A DNA stretch of 64,000 nucleotides from Flavobacterium ginsenosidimutans (GTDB lineage: Bacteria; Bacteroidota; Bacteroidia; Flavobacteriales; Flavobacteriaceae): assembly GCF_003254625.1 (NCBI RefSeq), contig NZ_QJRJ01000075.1, positions 1 through 64,000 of the forward strand. The letters are read 5' to 3'. Below the pieces are notes generated by a model. That model searched no databases. It had not been told where the DNA came from and saw nothing but the letters and a program-made list of their open reading frames with translations. Positions within the stretch are counted from its first letter, which is position 1. The number at the start of each line of letters is the position of its first letter. The position numbers and the translations under genes were made by a program. Positions 42,530 through 52,110 of this stretch are shown piece after piece.

Positions 42530-45001
42530 TTATCTGAAAAATACCCTCTTTACTCTCTGCGAAATACTGGTCATTATCTCATACGGAATCGTTTTTAAAG
42601 CCTCAGCCATTTCAATAACAGTCGGGCTTTCGCCAAAAATAATTACCGAATCGCCTTCTTTGCAATCTATATCGGTTACGTTGACCATTAGCATATCCAT
42701 GCAGACGCTTCCGACTATTTTGGCTTTTTGATTTTTGATGGTGACATAACCCACTTCATTTCCCCATAATCTCGCAATTCCATCAGCATAACCAATCGGA
42801 ATTGTGGCAATTTTAGTTGCTGCATCGGCCATAAAACGGCGTCCGTAACCTACGCTATCACCCGTCGGAATGGTTCTAACTTGAGAAATAATCGATTTTA
42901 GAGTTCCAACGTTTTCCAGATATTTCTGCTCCGACGGATCATTTGAAACTCCATATAAACCAATTCCTAAACGCACCATATTATATTGCGCATTTGGGAA
43001 ATTGCTAATTCCAGAAGTATTCAAAATATGTCGAATTGGGTTGATATTTAATTTGCTGATTAATCTTGAAGATAATTTTTCAAACAATGCAATCTGCTGA
43101 TTCACAAAATCGTAATGTTTTGGATCATCGCTTGTTGCTAAATGCGAAAGAATACTTTGAACGCGAACAGTTGCATTTCCTCTTAAAGTTTCGATCAATT
43201 CTTCGAGTGTATTTTCTTCAAAACCTAGACGATGCATTCCTGTATCGATTTTGATATGAATTGGGAAATCCTTTAGATTTTTTTCGCGTGCAATTTTCAA
43301 AAAGGCATTTAATCCTTTTATGCTATAAATTTCGGGTTCCAACTGATATTGAATAATGGATGGAAAACTTGTCGATTCAGGATTTAAAACCATAATTGGA
43401 AGTTTTATTCCGCCGTTTTTCAACGCAATTCCTTCATCGGCGAAAGCCACACCCAAATAATCTACTTTATGATGTTCTAATAATTTGGCAATTTCTAAAC
43501 CTCCATTTCCGTAACCAAATGCTTTTACCATTACCATCATTTTGACATTAGCCGCCAATTTGGATTTGAAATAATTAAAGTTGTGGCTAATGGCATCGAG
43601 ATTAATCTCTAAAACCGTTTCGTGTGTTTTCTCTTCAAGAAGCGAAACAATTTCTTCGAACTTAAATGACCTTGCTCCTTTTATTAAAATAGTTTCATTA
43701 TTGAAATTCAGATTGTCAATTTCTGCAATAAAATCAGCTGTGTTTGGAAACATTACGCTATTTGGAAATTTAGCTCCAAAAGAAGAAATCGTTGAACCAA
43801 TGCCAATTATGCGGTTTATTTTATTATCTGAAATTAATTGAGCCACTTTAGAATACAATTCTTCATTGGCGAATCCGCTCTGGAAAATATCAGATAAAAT
43901 AACGGTTTTTGAAGCTCCTTTTTTCTTTTGGCTTTCTAAGAAATCCAAAGCAATTTTAAGCGACTGAAAATCGGAACTATAACTATCATCAATAATACTG
44001 CAATTGTTAATTCCGTTTTTTACTTCCAAACGCATTCGAACTGGATAAAGCATCTCGATTCGATTCTGAATCGTTTCTTGATCGTAATCAAAATGCAATA
44101 AAACCAACAAACAGGAAATCGCATTTTCTACAGAAGCCGAATCATTAAACGGAATTTCTAAATTGAATTTTTCGTTTTTGTATCGATATTGGATAAAAGT
44201 ATGGTCGTTTTTATGTTCTCGTTTTTCAATAAAAACATCAGCTTTTTTATCTGTAAAACTCCAAGAAAACAATTTTCTCGGATGATGCATATATTCGGCA
44301 ATAAATTGAGACAAACAAGAATCTACCACTTCATTTTTTTGATAAATAATGATTGGGCAATCTTTAAATAAAATCAGTTTTTCATCAATTTTCTGCACTA
44401 AATTTAAAAAACCCTCATCGTGTGCAGAACCAATACTAGTTAAAATTCCAATATTAGGTTTGATGATTTTCTCCAGTTTCACCATTTCATTAACCGTTGA
44501 AATTCCGGCTTCGAAAATTCCTAAATTATGTTTTACATTAATTGCAATTACCGAAAGCGGCACTCCAACTTGAGAATTGTAACTTTTTGGACTTCTAATA
44601 ATATTATAATCAGGACTCAATAAGAAATTAAGCCATTCTTTTACAATCGTTTTGCCGTTGCTTCCCGTTAATCCGATAACTGGAAAATGAAACAGATTTC
44701 TGTAGTAAGCCGCAAATTCCTGAAGCGCCTGACGTGTGTTTTCAACAACCAAAAAATTAGCTTTGTCTGCATAACCTTCAGGTATATGATGAACTACAAA
44801 ATTATGCACGCCATTTTCGATTAAATCGGGAATAAATAAATGAGCATTGTTGTTAACGCCAGCCAGAGCAAAAAATAAAGTCTGTGATCCGTTTTGAAGA
44901 GAACGGCTATCAATTGAGATATGATCGATTAAAACATCAGCATCTGAGCCAATCCATTTGGCATTTAGAACTGAAACCAGGCTTTTTAAATTTATGCTCA
45001 T
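42530..45001 (-). CDS. MurF-alanine racemase fusion
   Basis: 823-aa two-enzyme protein. Residues 1-450 are UDP-MurNAc-tripeptide:D-Ala-D-Ala ligase (ATP site GLTGSNGKTIVKEWL near 106-120; Mur ligase C-domain IIDDSYSSDF). Residues 455-823 are PLP-dependent alanine racemase (INLDAISHNF, PLP lysine in MVMVKAFGYGNGG, HIKIDTGMHRLGF, VRLGIGLYGV, GDSVGYGRRF). It makes D-Ala and joins D-Ala-D-Ala to the peptidoglycan precursor. The fusion is known in Bacteroidetes, where it may channel D-Ala. Both active sites look intact. Confidence 0.95.
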   Translation of the reverse strand: MSINLKSLVSVLNAKWIGSDADVLIDHISIDSRSLQNGSQTLFFALAGVNNNAHLFIPDLIENGVHNFVVHHIPEGYADKANFLVVENTRQALQEFAAYYRNLFHFPVIGLTGSNGKTIVKEWLNFLLSPDYNIIRSPKSYNSQVGVPLSVIAINVKHNLGIFEAGISTVNEMVKLEKIIKPNIGILTSIGSAHDEGFLNLVQKIDEKLILFKDCPIIIYQKNEVVDSCLSQFIAEYMHHPRKLFSWSFTDKKADVFIEKREHKNDHTFIQYRYKNEKFNLEIPFNDSASVENAISCLLVLLHFDYDQETIQNRIEMLYPVRMRLEVKNGINNCSIIDDSYSSDFQSLKIALDFLESQKKKGASKTVILSDIFQSGFANEELYSKVAQLISDNKINRIIGIGSTISSFGAKFPNSVMFPNTADFIAEIDNLNFNNETILIKGARSFKFEEIVSLLEEKTHETVLEINLDAISHNFNYFKSKLAANVKMMVMVKAFGYGNGGLEIAKLLEHHKVDYLGVAFADEGIALKNGGIKLPIMVLNPESTSFPSIIQYQLEPEIYSIKGLNAFLKIAREKNLKDFPIHIKIDTGMHRLGFEENTLEELIETLRGNATVRVQSILSHLATSDDPKHYDFVNQQIALFEKLSSRLISKLNINPIRHILNTSGISNFPNAQYNMVRLGIGLYGVSNDPSEQKYLENVGTLKSIISQVRTIPTGDSVGYGRRFMADAATKIATIPIGYADGIARLWGNEVGYVTIKNQKAKIVGSVCMDMLMVNVTDIDCKEGDSVIIFGESPTVIEMAEALKTIPYEIMTSISQRVKRVFFR

Positions 45002-45069
45002 TTAGAAATTTCTTTTTTTCAAAATTAAAAAAAGGTTTGCCACTAATGTCCCAAATTTTTACAAATTAA

Positions 45070-45240
45070 TTTCACGCAGATTTAAAAAGATTTAAGCAGA
45101 TGCGCGCAGATTTTTTTTTAATTAAATTGGCTTAGATCTGCCTCAATCTGCAGAATCTGCGTGAAAAATATAATCTTTTCAATCCTGAAATCTGTGGCTA
45201 AAAAAATAATTCATGTGAATTCGTGTAATTCGTGGCAGAA
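45070..45240. repeat. Intergenic repeats: TTTCACGCAGAT element plus GTAATTCGTGGC segment
   Basis: TTTCACGCAGATT (from 45070) pairs with AATCTGCGTGAAA (to 45166), with GCGCGCAGATTTTT inside. An ATTCGTGTAATTCGTGGC segment of the second family follows up to about 45237. An open frame passes through both, but it is repeat sequence. Confidence 0.72.
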
Positions 45241-45253
45241 AACATTTATTGAT

Positions 45254-45261
45254 TATATTTG
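45254..45261 (+). promoter_or_regulatory. -7 box TATATTTG, deciding the start of the PAP2-like gene
   Basis: TATATTTG matches TAnnTTTG; transcription would begin near 45268, so any start upstream is excluded and the TTG at 45287 is the likely initiation codon. Confidence 0.55.
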
Positions 45262-45286
45262 TTTTTATACCAAAAATTTAATCATT

Positions 45287-45892
45287 TTGAAAAAGTTACT
45301 GCCCGTTTTCTCTTATATATTACATCCCATTTTTATATCAGTGTACGCCACTTTATTTTATCTTTTTTATAAAGAAGATGTATTTAGTGTAAATGAGAAA
45401 TATTATGTTTTAATTCAAATTTTGGTAATAAATGTGATTGTTCCAGTCTTGTTTTATTTATTATTGAAATCGACTGGACATGTAAAATCGATTATGTTAA
45501 GCCAAACTACAGAACGTACAATTCCGCTAATTTTGCAGTGCTTTCTATATATTTTATTGGTCAAAAGAAGTATCGTAATTACTCGTTATCCTGAGCTTCA
45601 TTTCTTTTTTCTCGGAGCATTATTTAGTTCGATTTTGGCTTTGGTATGTGTATTGTTTAAAACCAAAGCAAGCTTGCATATGGTTGCGATAAGCGGTTTC
45701 ACCATTTTTGTAATTGGCTTAAATATTCATCTTCAACTGCATAATCCATATTGGCCTGCGTTACTGATTTTATTGTCAGGAATTGTAGCTTCATCTCGCT
45801 TAGAAATGAACGCTCATACTTCAAGAGAAATATTAATTGGATTGTTTGTTGGAATAATGCCGCAGCTTTTATTTTTATATCTGTGGTTATAA
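45287..45892 (+). CDS. PAP2-like integral membrane protein
   Basis: 201-aa protein with about six membrane helices, starting from TTG (KKLLPVFSYILHPIFISVYATL). The reading frame extends 126 bp further upstream, but that part lies in repeats and before the promoter. The C-terminal SSRLEMNAHTSREILIGLFVGI resembles the third motif of PAP2 phosphatases (SRxxxxxHxxxD) with Glu/Ser changes. ERTIPL and SLHMVAISGF may be degenerate first and second motifs. Activity as a lipid phosphatase is uncertain. It ends 6 bp into the convergent PorT-like gene, a tail-to-tail overlap. Confidence 0.72.
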   Translation: MKKLLPVFSYILHPIFISVYATLFYLFYKEDVFSVNEKYYVLIQILVINVIVPVLFYLLLKSTGHVKSIMLSQTTERTIPLILQCFLYILLVKRSIVITRYPELHFFFLGALFSSILALVCVLFKTKASLHMVAISGFTIFVIGLNIHLQLHNPYWPALLILLSGIVASSRLEMNAHTSREILIGLFVGIMPQLLFLYLWL

Positions 45893-46591
45893 AATATAGA
45901 ATATCAATCCCGCATTTAAGGTTTTCATATTGATTTTTTCGCCAGATAAAGTCGTCGCAGAATTAAACAACGGACTTAAACCATAATAGAGGTAAACATT
46001 CCATGTATTGTATCCCGCTGCAATATAAGGTCCGTATTGGAATTTATTGATATCTCCGTTATTTTTGATTTTATATGTTTTTTCGCCATCATCTAAAACA
46101 GATGTACTCGAAAAGATATAGCTCAATTTTACTCCGCCATAAATACGCCAGAATTTAGTACTTTCATAAGTCGAGTTACGCCATCTAAATTCTATTGGAA
46201 GATCTACGGAATATTGTCTATAACGATTAGAAACAAATTCGCTAGAATTATTCACACCATAAATAATGGCACCTGAAGCATCTTCAGAAATCGTTAAATT
46301 TTGATAGTAGTTTTGATAACTTAAGCCTAATCCTGTAGCAATAGCAATGGTTCTAGTTTTATTAACAGGCATATCGCGCAAGAAACCTCCCGAAAGTCCA
46401 AGAGAAAATTTATTCTGTTTGAAATCGATTGGAATATCAGTAAACATGTTATACGTAACCGAAAAATAAAACTGATCTTCTCGATACAAAGAATCTATTT
46501 TTATAACTGGTTTTATCTCAGGTTTAACATCTTCTTGTGCAAAAGAGTTAAAGAAAGTGAGTAAAAATAAGCAGCTAAAAATAATTCGCAT
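45887..46591 (-). CDS. PorT-like outer-membrane beta-barrel protein
   Basis: 234-aa protein with a signal peptide (ends SFAQ) and an eight-strand-type barrel: FYFSVTYNMFTDIPIDFKQNKFSLGLSGGFLRDMPVNKTRTIAIATGLGLSYQNYYQNL, YRQYSVDLPIEFRWRN and a last strand TLNAGLIFYIL. This pattern matches PorT, a factor for type IX secretion and gliding in Flavobacterium and Porphyromonas. That assignment is by recall of the motif pattern, not a search. Monocistronic and convergent with the PAP2-like gene, with overlapping 3' ends. Confidence 0.72.
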   Translation of the reverse strand: MRIIFSCLFLLTFFNSFAQEDVKPEIKPVIKIDSLYREDQFYFSVTYNMFTDIPIDFKQNKFSLGLSGGFLRDMPVNKTRTIAIATGLGLSYQNYYQNLTISEDASGAIIYGVNNSSEFVSNRYRQYSVDLPIEFRWRNSTYESTKFWRIYGGVKLSYIFSSTSVLDDGEKTYKIKNNGDINKFQYGPYIAAGYNTWNVYLYYGLSPLFNSATTLSGEKINMKTLNAGLIFYIL

Positions 46592-46801
46592 ATCGTAGTT
46601 TTGGTTTTAAAGAGATGATTTTAAACAAACGCTATTTTGAGCGTATTTATTTCACATACAAATATAATATAATGGTTTCTGTAGTTACGATAAGAAGTCG
46701 AAATATTCTCTTTTTGATCGCGAATAAAATTAATTGCTGCATTTTCTTTAATAAATCGATTCGAAGGCTTAAAAAATAAATGAATTTTCTTTTATCTTTT
46801 A

Positions 46802-46809
46802 TACCTTTG
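46802..46809 (+). promoter_or_regulatory. -7 box TACCTTTG before the second HSYEH gene
   Basis: Matches TAnnTTTG and ends 6 bp before the ATG at 46816. A transcript would start at or next to the ATG, that is leaderless or nearly so. It also rules out the in-frame ATG at 46780. No TGCAA-N5-TTGCA palindrome is visible here. Confidence 0.5.
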
Positions 46810-46815
46810 CAAATC

Positions 46816-47169
46816 ATGAAAAGAAAGCAGCTCATATTAAGTTTATCTTTTGCTGTAACAATATTGTTCTCGATATTGTTTCAGTCGATACACAGCTATG
46901 AGCATATTGTAAAACAGCTTTCAGAAAAACAATGCCATCATAATTACAATGATCCGAGTGGCGAAATAACGCATCAACATCATGATTATGACGTTTGTTT
47001 CGTTTGTCATTTTGCTTTTGAATCTTTTATTCTTCCTCAAAATTTCTCTTTTGAATTTCATTCATTTGATAGAGAAACACCTTATTTCTTCCCATTTTCA
47101 GAGAAGATTTTTTCTGTTTCAAACACTTCGTATTACTTACGAGGTCCCCCTGCTGTTATAGTTTCTTAA
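46816..47169 (+). CDS. Small secreted/membrane protein, HSYEH-CxxC family, paralogue 2
   Basis: 117-aa protein from ATG 46816 (MKRKQLILSLSF). It has a hydrophobic segment (about 8-24), IHSYEHI, then a His-rich stretch (KQCHHNYNDPSGEITHQHHDYD), DVCFVCHFAF (CxxC) and near the C-terminus YYLRGPP. It shares the landmarks and exact length of the protein at 3743-4096. The additional His and Cys strengthen the idea of transition-metal binding. It precedes a TonB receptor by 163 bp, as its paralogue also precedes a receptor. Not a family I can name. Confidence 0.8.
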   Translation: MKRKQLILSLSFAVTILFSILFQSIHSYEHIVKQLSEKQCHHNYNDPSGEITHQHHDYDVCFVCHFAFESFILPQNFSFEFHSFDRETPYFFPFSEKIFSVSNTSYYLRGPPAVIVS

Positions 47170-47332
47170 GTTTCGATTATTCGAAAAAACATCACATTTC
47201 TTTTAGTTTAAAATTCAAAAAAACATTGAGTTTCCTAATCCTATTTTTATCAATCAGGATCAGAATGCTTTATTGTTAGTTTTGATTTTCATTCGAAGAA
47301 AAAAATCAATTTAACTATAGCATCATTTTCAA

Positions 47333-49540
47333 ATGAAAAAATTTATAATTGCCCTTATTTTAGGGTTTTCGGGCATGCTTTCTGCTCAAAATTCGGTTTC
47401 AGGAACCGTAACCGATAATCAGAATAATCCATTGCCAGGAGTTTCTGTTTATGCTCCAGAATTACACAAAGGAACAACAACAGATGCAAACGGAAAATAC
47501 GAATTGAACAATCTTCCAAACGGAAGTCTTCGTGTTGCTTTTACATATGTTGGTTATGCAAATCAGAATAAAACGATTGCAAAATTGCTGAAGCAAAATA
47601 CATTAGACATTACGCTTGAAGAATCTATTTTGGAAATGGATGAAGTTGTTGTTTCTACGCCTTTCAACAAATTGCAATCGCAAAACGTAATGAAAATCGA
47701 GCACGAAAGCATCAAAACCTTACAGCAAAAAGGAACTTCAACTTTAATTGAAGGTTTAGCGACAATTCCTGGAGTTTCTCAGATTTCTACTGGAACTTCT
47801 ATCGGGAAACCTGTAATTCGTGGACTTAGCGGTAATCGTGTTTTGGTTTATTCTCAAGGTGTTCGTATCGAAAACCAACAGTTTGGAGACGAGCATGGTT
47901 TAGGTTTAAATGATGCCGGAATAGAAAGTGTTGAAGTTATTAAAGGCCCAGCTTCTTTATTATATGGTTCTGATGCTTTGGGTGGCGTTTTATATTTCAA
48001 TCCTGAAAAATTTGCTGATGCAGGAACTTTCAAAGCTAATTTCAGCCAAAAATATTTTACTAATACAGAAGGAAGCAATTCTTCTATCGGATTAAAAACT
48101 TCTACTGATAATTGGAAATTCTTGGCTCGCGGAAGCTACAACACACATTCTGATTACAAAATTTCTGGCGGAGACCGAGTGACAAATTCACGTTATAACG
48201 AAACAGATTTTAAAACCGGAATTGGATACAGCAATTCAAGTTTTTCAAGTGTTTTAAGATACAACTACAACAAACTGGATATTGGAATTCCAGAAGACGG
48301 AATCGCGGAACAATCTTCTAGCAAAGACACACAATTTCCAAGACAAGGAATTTTCAATCATTTATTGAGTTTAAACAATGTTATTTTCTTCGAAAATTCA
48401 AAACTAGATGTTGATTTAGGATATATTGCCAATGACAGAAGCGAGTTTGAAGACAGTAATGAAGCTTCTCTTCACATGAAATTGAATACGTTCAATTATA
48501 ATGCAAAATATCATTTTCCGAAATTCGGAAAAGTTGAAACTATTTTAGGAGTTCAAGGAATGCATCAAACCAACAAAAATTCTGGCGAAGAATATTTAAT
48601 TCCAAATGCTACAACGAACGATTTTGGAGTTTTTGGAACTGCAAATTACGAATGGGATAACAGCGTTATTCAAGCTGGATTACGTTTTGACAACAGAAAT
48701 ATTACTTCAATTGCACACGGAACTGAAGGTGAAGAGGGATATTTTTTACCACTTGATAGATCTTTTGACAGCTTTAATGCTTCGTTAGGTTATAAAACAA
48801 AATTGGCAGAACCTTTAACGCTTCGTTTAAATGTTGCGACAGGATTTAGAGCTCCAAACTTGGCTGAATTAACTTCAAATGGCGTTCACGAAGGAACAAA
48901 TCGTTACGAAATTGGAAATGCCGATTTGAAAACAGAACAAAACGTTCAGACCGATTTGAATTTAGAGTACAAAAACACGCATTTTGAATTTTTCGTAAAC
49001 GGATTCTATAATCACGTAAACAATTATATCTACACTTCGCCAACTGGAGAAGTTAGAGACGATAATGATGTGTTTGCTTATGTTCAGGACAATGCACAAT
49101 TGTACGGTGGGGAAGTTGGTTTGCACTTTCACCCGCATCCATTAGACTGGTTGCATTTTGAAACTAGTTTTGAAACGGTTACAGGTAAAAAAGAAAACAA
49201 AGATTACTTGCCTTTGATTCCTGCAAATAACTGGAATAATACACTTAGAACTGAATTTAATATCAAAAACTGGTTAAGCGAAGGTTTTGCTTCTTTGAAT
49301 GTTTCTTCGACTTTCAACCAAGACAATGTTAGTGGTTTCGAAACGGCATCTAAAGGTTATACTTTGGTGAACTTAGGTTTTGGAGGAACAGTTAAATTAG
49401 GAAAAACGGCTTTCGATATCAACTTAAACGGAAACAATTTATTTGATAAAAAATACATTGCGCACCTTTCTAGATTGAAAACAGACGGTATTCCGAACAT
49501 TGGAAGAAATATCGTTTTGGGGGTTAATTTCAACTTATAA
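47333..49540 (+). CDS. TonB-dependent receptor with CarboxypepD-like domain
   Basis: 735-aa outer-membrane receptor. A signal peptide ends SAQN, followed by a CarboxypepD_reg-like domain (about 20-105: SGTVTDNQNNPLPGVSVYAPE, TTDANGKYELNNLP), TonB-box region (LEMDEVVVSTP), plug (ATIPGVSQISTG, KPVIRGLSGNRVLVYSQGVRIENQQFGDEHGLGL, VEVIKGPASLLYGSDALGG) and barrel ending LGVNFNL. The plug resembles that of the first receptor and of ZnuD-type receptors. Paired with a small HSYEH/CxxC protein it is likely a metal or metal-complex importer. No lipoproteins follow, unlike the first locus. Confidence 0.92.
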   Translation: MKKFIIALILGFSGMLSAQNSVSGTVTDNQNNPLPGVSVYAPELHKGTTTDANGKYELNNLPNGSLRVAFTYVGYANQNKTIAKLLKQNTLDITLEESILEMDEVVVSTPFNKLQSQNVMKIEHESIKTLQQKGTSTLIEGLATIPGVSQISTGTSIGKPVIRGLSGNRVLVYSQGVRIENQQFGDEHGLGLNDAGIESVEVIKGPASLLYGSDALGGVLYFNPEKFADAGTFKANFSQKYFTNTEGSNSSIGLKTSTDNWKFLARGSYNTHSDYKISGGDRVTNSRYNETDFKTGIGYSNSSFSSVLRYNYNKLDIGIPEDGIAEQSSSKDTQFPRQGIFNHLLSLNNVIFFENSKLDVDLGYIANDRSEFEDSNEASLHMKLNTFNYNAKYHFPKFGKVETILGVQGMHQTNKNSGEEYLIPNATTNDFGVFGTANYEWDNSVIQAGLRFDNRNITSIAHGTEGEEGYFLPLDRSFDSFNASLGYKTKLAEPLTLRLNVATGFRAPNLAELTSNGVHEGTNRYEIGNADLKTEQNVQTDLNLEYKNTHFEFFVNGFYNHVNNYIYTSPTGEVRDDNDVFAYVQDNAQLYGGEVGLHFHPHPLDWLHFETSFETVTGKKENKDYLPLIPANNWNNTLRTEFNIKNWLSEGFASLNVSSTFNQDNVSGFETASKGYTLVNLGFGGTVKLGKTAFDINLNGNNLFDKKYIAHLSRLKTDGIPNIGRNIVLGVNFNL

Positions 49541-49547
49541 TTTTAAA

Positions 49548-49644
49548 TTTAACCGCAAAGAACGCAAAGGAAAACGCAAAGTTCACAAAGTTTTATTTGC
49601 TTTGCGAACTTTGCGAAAAACTCCTAGCGTTCTTTGCGGTTAAA
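49548..49644. repeat. Intergenic inverted repeat, AACCGCAAAGAACGC family
   Basis: Perfect 18-bp arms: TTTAACCGCAAAGAACGC (49548-49565) and its complement (49627-49644). A nested GCAAAGTTCACAAAG / CTTTGCGAACTTTGC pair lies inside. Confidence 0.82.
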
Positions 49645-49670
49645 CATTTATCAATTCTCACAAAAAGTGC

Positions 49671-49678
49671 TATTTTTG
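49671..49678 (+). promoter_or_regulatory. -7 box TATTTTTG of the prolyl oligopeptidase gene
   Basis: Matches TAnnTTTG; transcription from near 49685 gives a 15-nt leader to the ATG at 49700 and excludes the in-frame ATG at 49634. Confidence 0.55.
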
Positions 49679-49699
49679 TTACAACAGATAAAACTAACT

Positions 49700-51808
49700 A
49701 TGAAAAAAACATTTTTATTAATGGCAATTACAACCGCAGGAATTTCGTTTGGGCAAGGCAAAATACAATATCCGCAAACCAAAAAAGGAGAAACTGTCGA
49801 TGTATATTTTGACACAAAAGTAAGCGATCCTTATCGTTGGCTTGAAGATGATAAATCTGCTGAAACTGGAGCTTGGGTAAAAGCTGAAAACGAAGTTACT
49901 TATGCTTATTTAGATAAAATTCCGTTTCGTGACGAACTTAAAAAACGAATGGAAACACTTTGGAACTACGAAAAAATCGGCGCTCCATCTAAAGAAGGAA
50001 AATTTTCTTATTATTCTAAAAACAACGGACTTCAGAATCAATCTGTTGTTTACAGAAAAGATCAAAACGGAAAAGAAGAGGTTTTCTTAGATCCGAATAC
50101 TTTTTCTAAAGATGGAACAACTTCGCTTGGCGGTTTAGATTTTTCTAAAGACGGAAACAAAGCTGCTTACGCAATTTCTGAAGGAGGAAGCGACTGGAGA
50201 AAAGTAATTATTGTTGATGCTATTTCTAAGAAAGTTCTTGAAGATACTTTGGTTGATGTAAAATTCAGCGGTATTTCTTGGTACAAAAACGAAGGCTTCT
50301 ACTACTCTAGTTATGAAAAGCCAAAAGGAAGCGAATTGTCTGCAAAAACAGATCAGCACAAATTATATTTTCACAAATTAGGAACTTCTCAAAAAGACGA
50401 TAAAGTTATTTTTGGAGGAGATTTAAAAAGAAGATATGTTGGCGGTTATGTTACTGAAGACGACCATTTCTTAATAATTACAGCTGCTAATTCGACTTAC
50501 GGAAATGAGCTGTATATTAAAGATTTGACTAAACCAAATAGTCCAATCGTTACAATTGTAGATAATTTTAATTCTGACAATTCAATTATTGAAAATGAAG
50601 GAACAAAATTATTCATTCATACTGATTATAATGCACCAAACGGCCGCGTTGTTGCTGTAGATGCGGCTAATCCAAAAATAGAAAATTGGAAAGATTTTAT
50701 TAAAGAAACTGAAAACGTATTGAACCCTTCAACTGGCGCTGGATACTTTTTTGCTAATTATACAAAAGATGCCGTTTCGTTTGTATTACAATACGATTAC
50801 AACGGAAAATTAGTTCGCGAAATCAAACTTCCTGCCGTTGGAACTGCTGGAGGATTTGCTGGAAAAAAAGACGAAAAGATTCTTTATTACAGTTTTACAA
50901 ATTACACAACTCCAGGAAGCATTTATTCTTTTGAGCCAAAATCTGGAAAATCTGAAGTTTATCAAAAACCAAAAGTTGATTTCAAAAGTGAAGATTACGA
51001 GTCTAAACAAGTTTTCTATACTTCAAAAGATGGTACAAAAGTTCCGATGATTATTACTTATAAAAAAGGAACAAAATTAGACGGTAAAAACCCGACAATC
51101 CTTTACGGTTATGGCGGATTCAATGTTAGTTTAACACCAAGTTTCAGTATTGCAAATGCTGTTTGGATGGAAAACGGAGGAGTTTACGCTGTTGCTAACT
51201 TAAGAGGAGGCGGTGAATACGGAAAAAAATGGCATGATGCAGGAACTAAAATGCAGAAACAAAATGTATTTGATGATTTTATCGCTGCGGCAGAATATCT
51301 AATCGCCCAAAAATACACCTCATCTGATTATTTAGCGATTCGCGGAGGATCTAATGGAGGTTTATTGGTTGGTGCTACTATGACTCAGCGACCAGATTTA
51401 ATGAAAGTGGCTTTACCAGCCGTTGGAGTTATGGATATGCTTCGTTACAATGCATTTACTGCAGGTGCAGGATGGGCTTTTGATTACGGAACTGCTCAAG
51501 ATAACAAGGAAATGTTCGAATATTTAAAAGGATATTCTCCAGTTCACAACGTTAAAAAAGGAACTCATTATCCTGCAACAATGGTTACAACTGGAGATCA
51601 CGATGATCGTGTGGTTCCTGCACACAGCTTTAAATTTGCTTCTGAATTACAGGAAAAACAAGCAGGAGAAAATCCAGTTTTAATTAGAATTGATGTAAAA
51701 GCAGGGCACGGAGCAGGAAAATCTGTTGCGGCGTCTATTCAAGAAAATGTAGATATTCAAGCTTTCACGCTTTACAATATGGGTTTTAAAGCTTTACCTA
51801 AAAAATAA
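49700..51808 (+). CDS. Prolyl oligopeptidase (S9 family), secreted
   Basis: 702-aa serine peptidase with a signal peptide (MKKTFLLMAITTAGISFGQ). The N-terminal propeller (to about 410) is followed by an alpha/beta-hydrolase domain. The catalytic triad is Ser in RGGSNGGLLVG (near 549), Asp in GDHDDRVVPAHS (near 633) and His in KAGHGAGKS (near 668). YDKYRW-like SDPYRWLEDDKSAET at the N-terminus is the S9A signature. It cleaves after proline in short peptides, probably in the periplasm. The 22 codons upstream of 49700 are excluded by the promoter and repeat. Confidence 0.94.
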   Translation: MKKTFLLMAITTAGISFGQGKIQYPQTKKGETVDVYFDTKVSDPYRWLEDDKSAETGAWVKAENEVTYAYLDKIPFRDELKKRMETLWNYEKIGAPSKEGKFSYYSKNNGLQNQSVVYRKDQNGKEEVFLDPNTFSKDGTTSLGGLDFSKDGNKAAYAISEGGSDWRKVIIVDAISKKVLEDTLVDVKFSGISWYKNEGFYYSSYEKPKGSELSAKTDQHKLYFHKLGTSQKDDKVIFGGDLKRRYVGGYVTEDDHFLIITAANSTYGNELYIKDLTKPNSPIVTIVDNFNSDNSIIENEGTKLFIHTDYNAPNGRVVAVDAANPKIENWKDFIKETENVLNPSTGAGYFFANYTKDAVSFVLQYDYNGKLVREIKLPAVGTAGGFAGKKDEKILYYSFTNYTTPGSIYSFEPKSGKSEVYQKPKVDFKSEDYESKQVFYTSKDGTKVPMIITYKKGTKLDGKNPTILYGYGGFNVSLTPSFSIANAVWMENGGVYAVANLRGGGEYGKKWHDAGTKMQKQNVFDDFIAAAEYLIAQKYTSSDYLAIRGGSNGGLLVGATMTQRPDLMKVALPAVGVMDMLRYNAFTAGAGWAFDYGTAQDNKEMFEYLKGYSPVHNVKKGTHYPATMVTTGDHDDRVVPAHSFKFASELQEKQAGENPVLIRIDVKAGHGAGKSVAASIQENVDIQAFTLYNMGFKALPKK

Positions 51809-51829
51809 GACTTTAAACTGATTTTTTTT

Positions 51830-52056
51830 AGCCACGAATTCACGAATTTATTTCTGAATCTCGTGGCTTTTTCTTTGTCTTAAATTACACAAAATTTCTT
51901 TTTCTTTTCTCTCGCAGATTTTGCAGATTGAGCAGATTAAAATAATAATCTATTTTAATCTGCATACATCTTTTCAAATCTGCGTGAAATAAATTCGTGC
52001 AATCGATACAGATTTTTTAAACATAGAGATTAAAATAAATTCGTGAATTCGTGGCT
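51830..52056. repeat. Long inverted repeat, AGCCACGAATTCACG family
   Basis: 23-bp perfect arms at 51830-51852 and 52034-52056. Inside are a short hairpin (GCCACGAA...TCTCGTGGC, which may end the upstream transcript) and a nested CTCGCAGATTTTGCAGAT ... ATCTGCGTGAAAT element of the second family. It fills nearly all of the 302-bp gap. Confidence 0.8.
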
Positions 52057-52082
52057 AACTTTTTTAAATAAACCATTTATGC

Positions 52083-52090
52083 TAAATTTG
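52083..52090 (+). promoter_or_regulatory. -7 box TAAATTTG of the oxidoreductase gene
   Basis: Matches TAnnTTTG, 20 bp before the ATG at 52111; no clear -33 TTG. Confidence 0.5.
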
Positions 52091-52110
52091 AGAAACTAAA
52101 AACTTAAACA

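Noticed and set aside
42530..45001. MurF-Alr and the DnaQ-DnaE fusions as novel gene fusions
   Set aside because: Both fusions are established features of Bacteroidetes.
46780..46815. Upstream in-frame ATG for the second HSYEH protein
   Set aside because: It precedes a good -7 box and would put a second hydrophobic stretch before the signal; the paralogue has the same 117-aa length from the later ATG.
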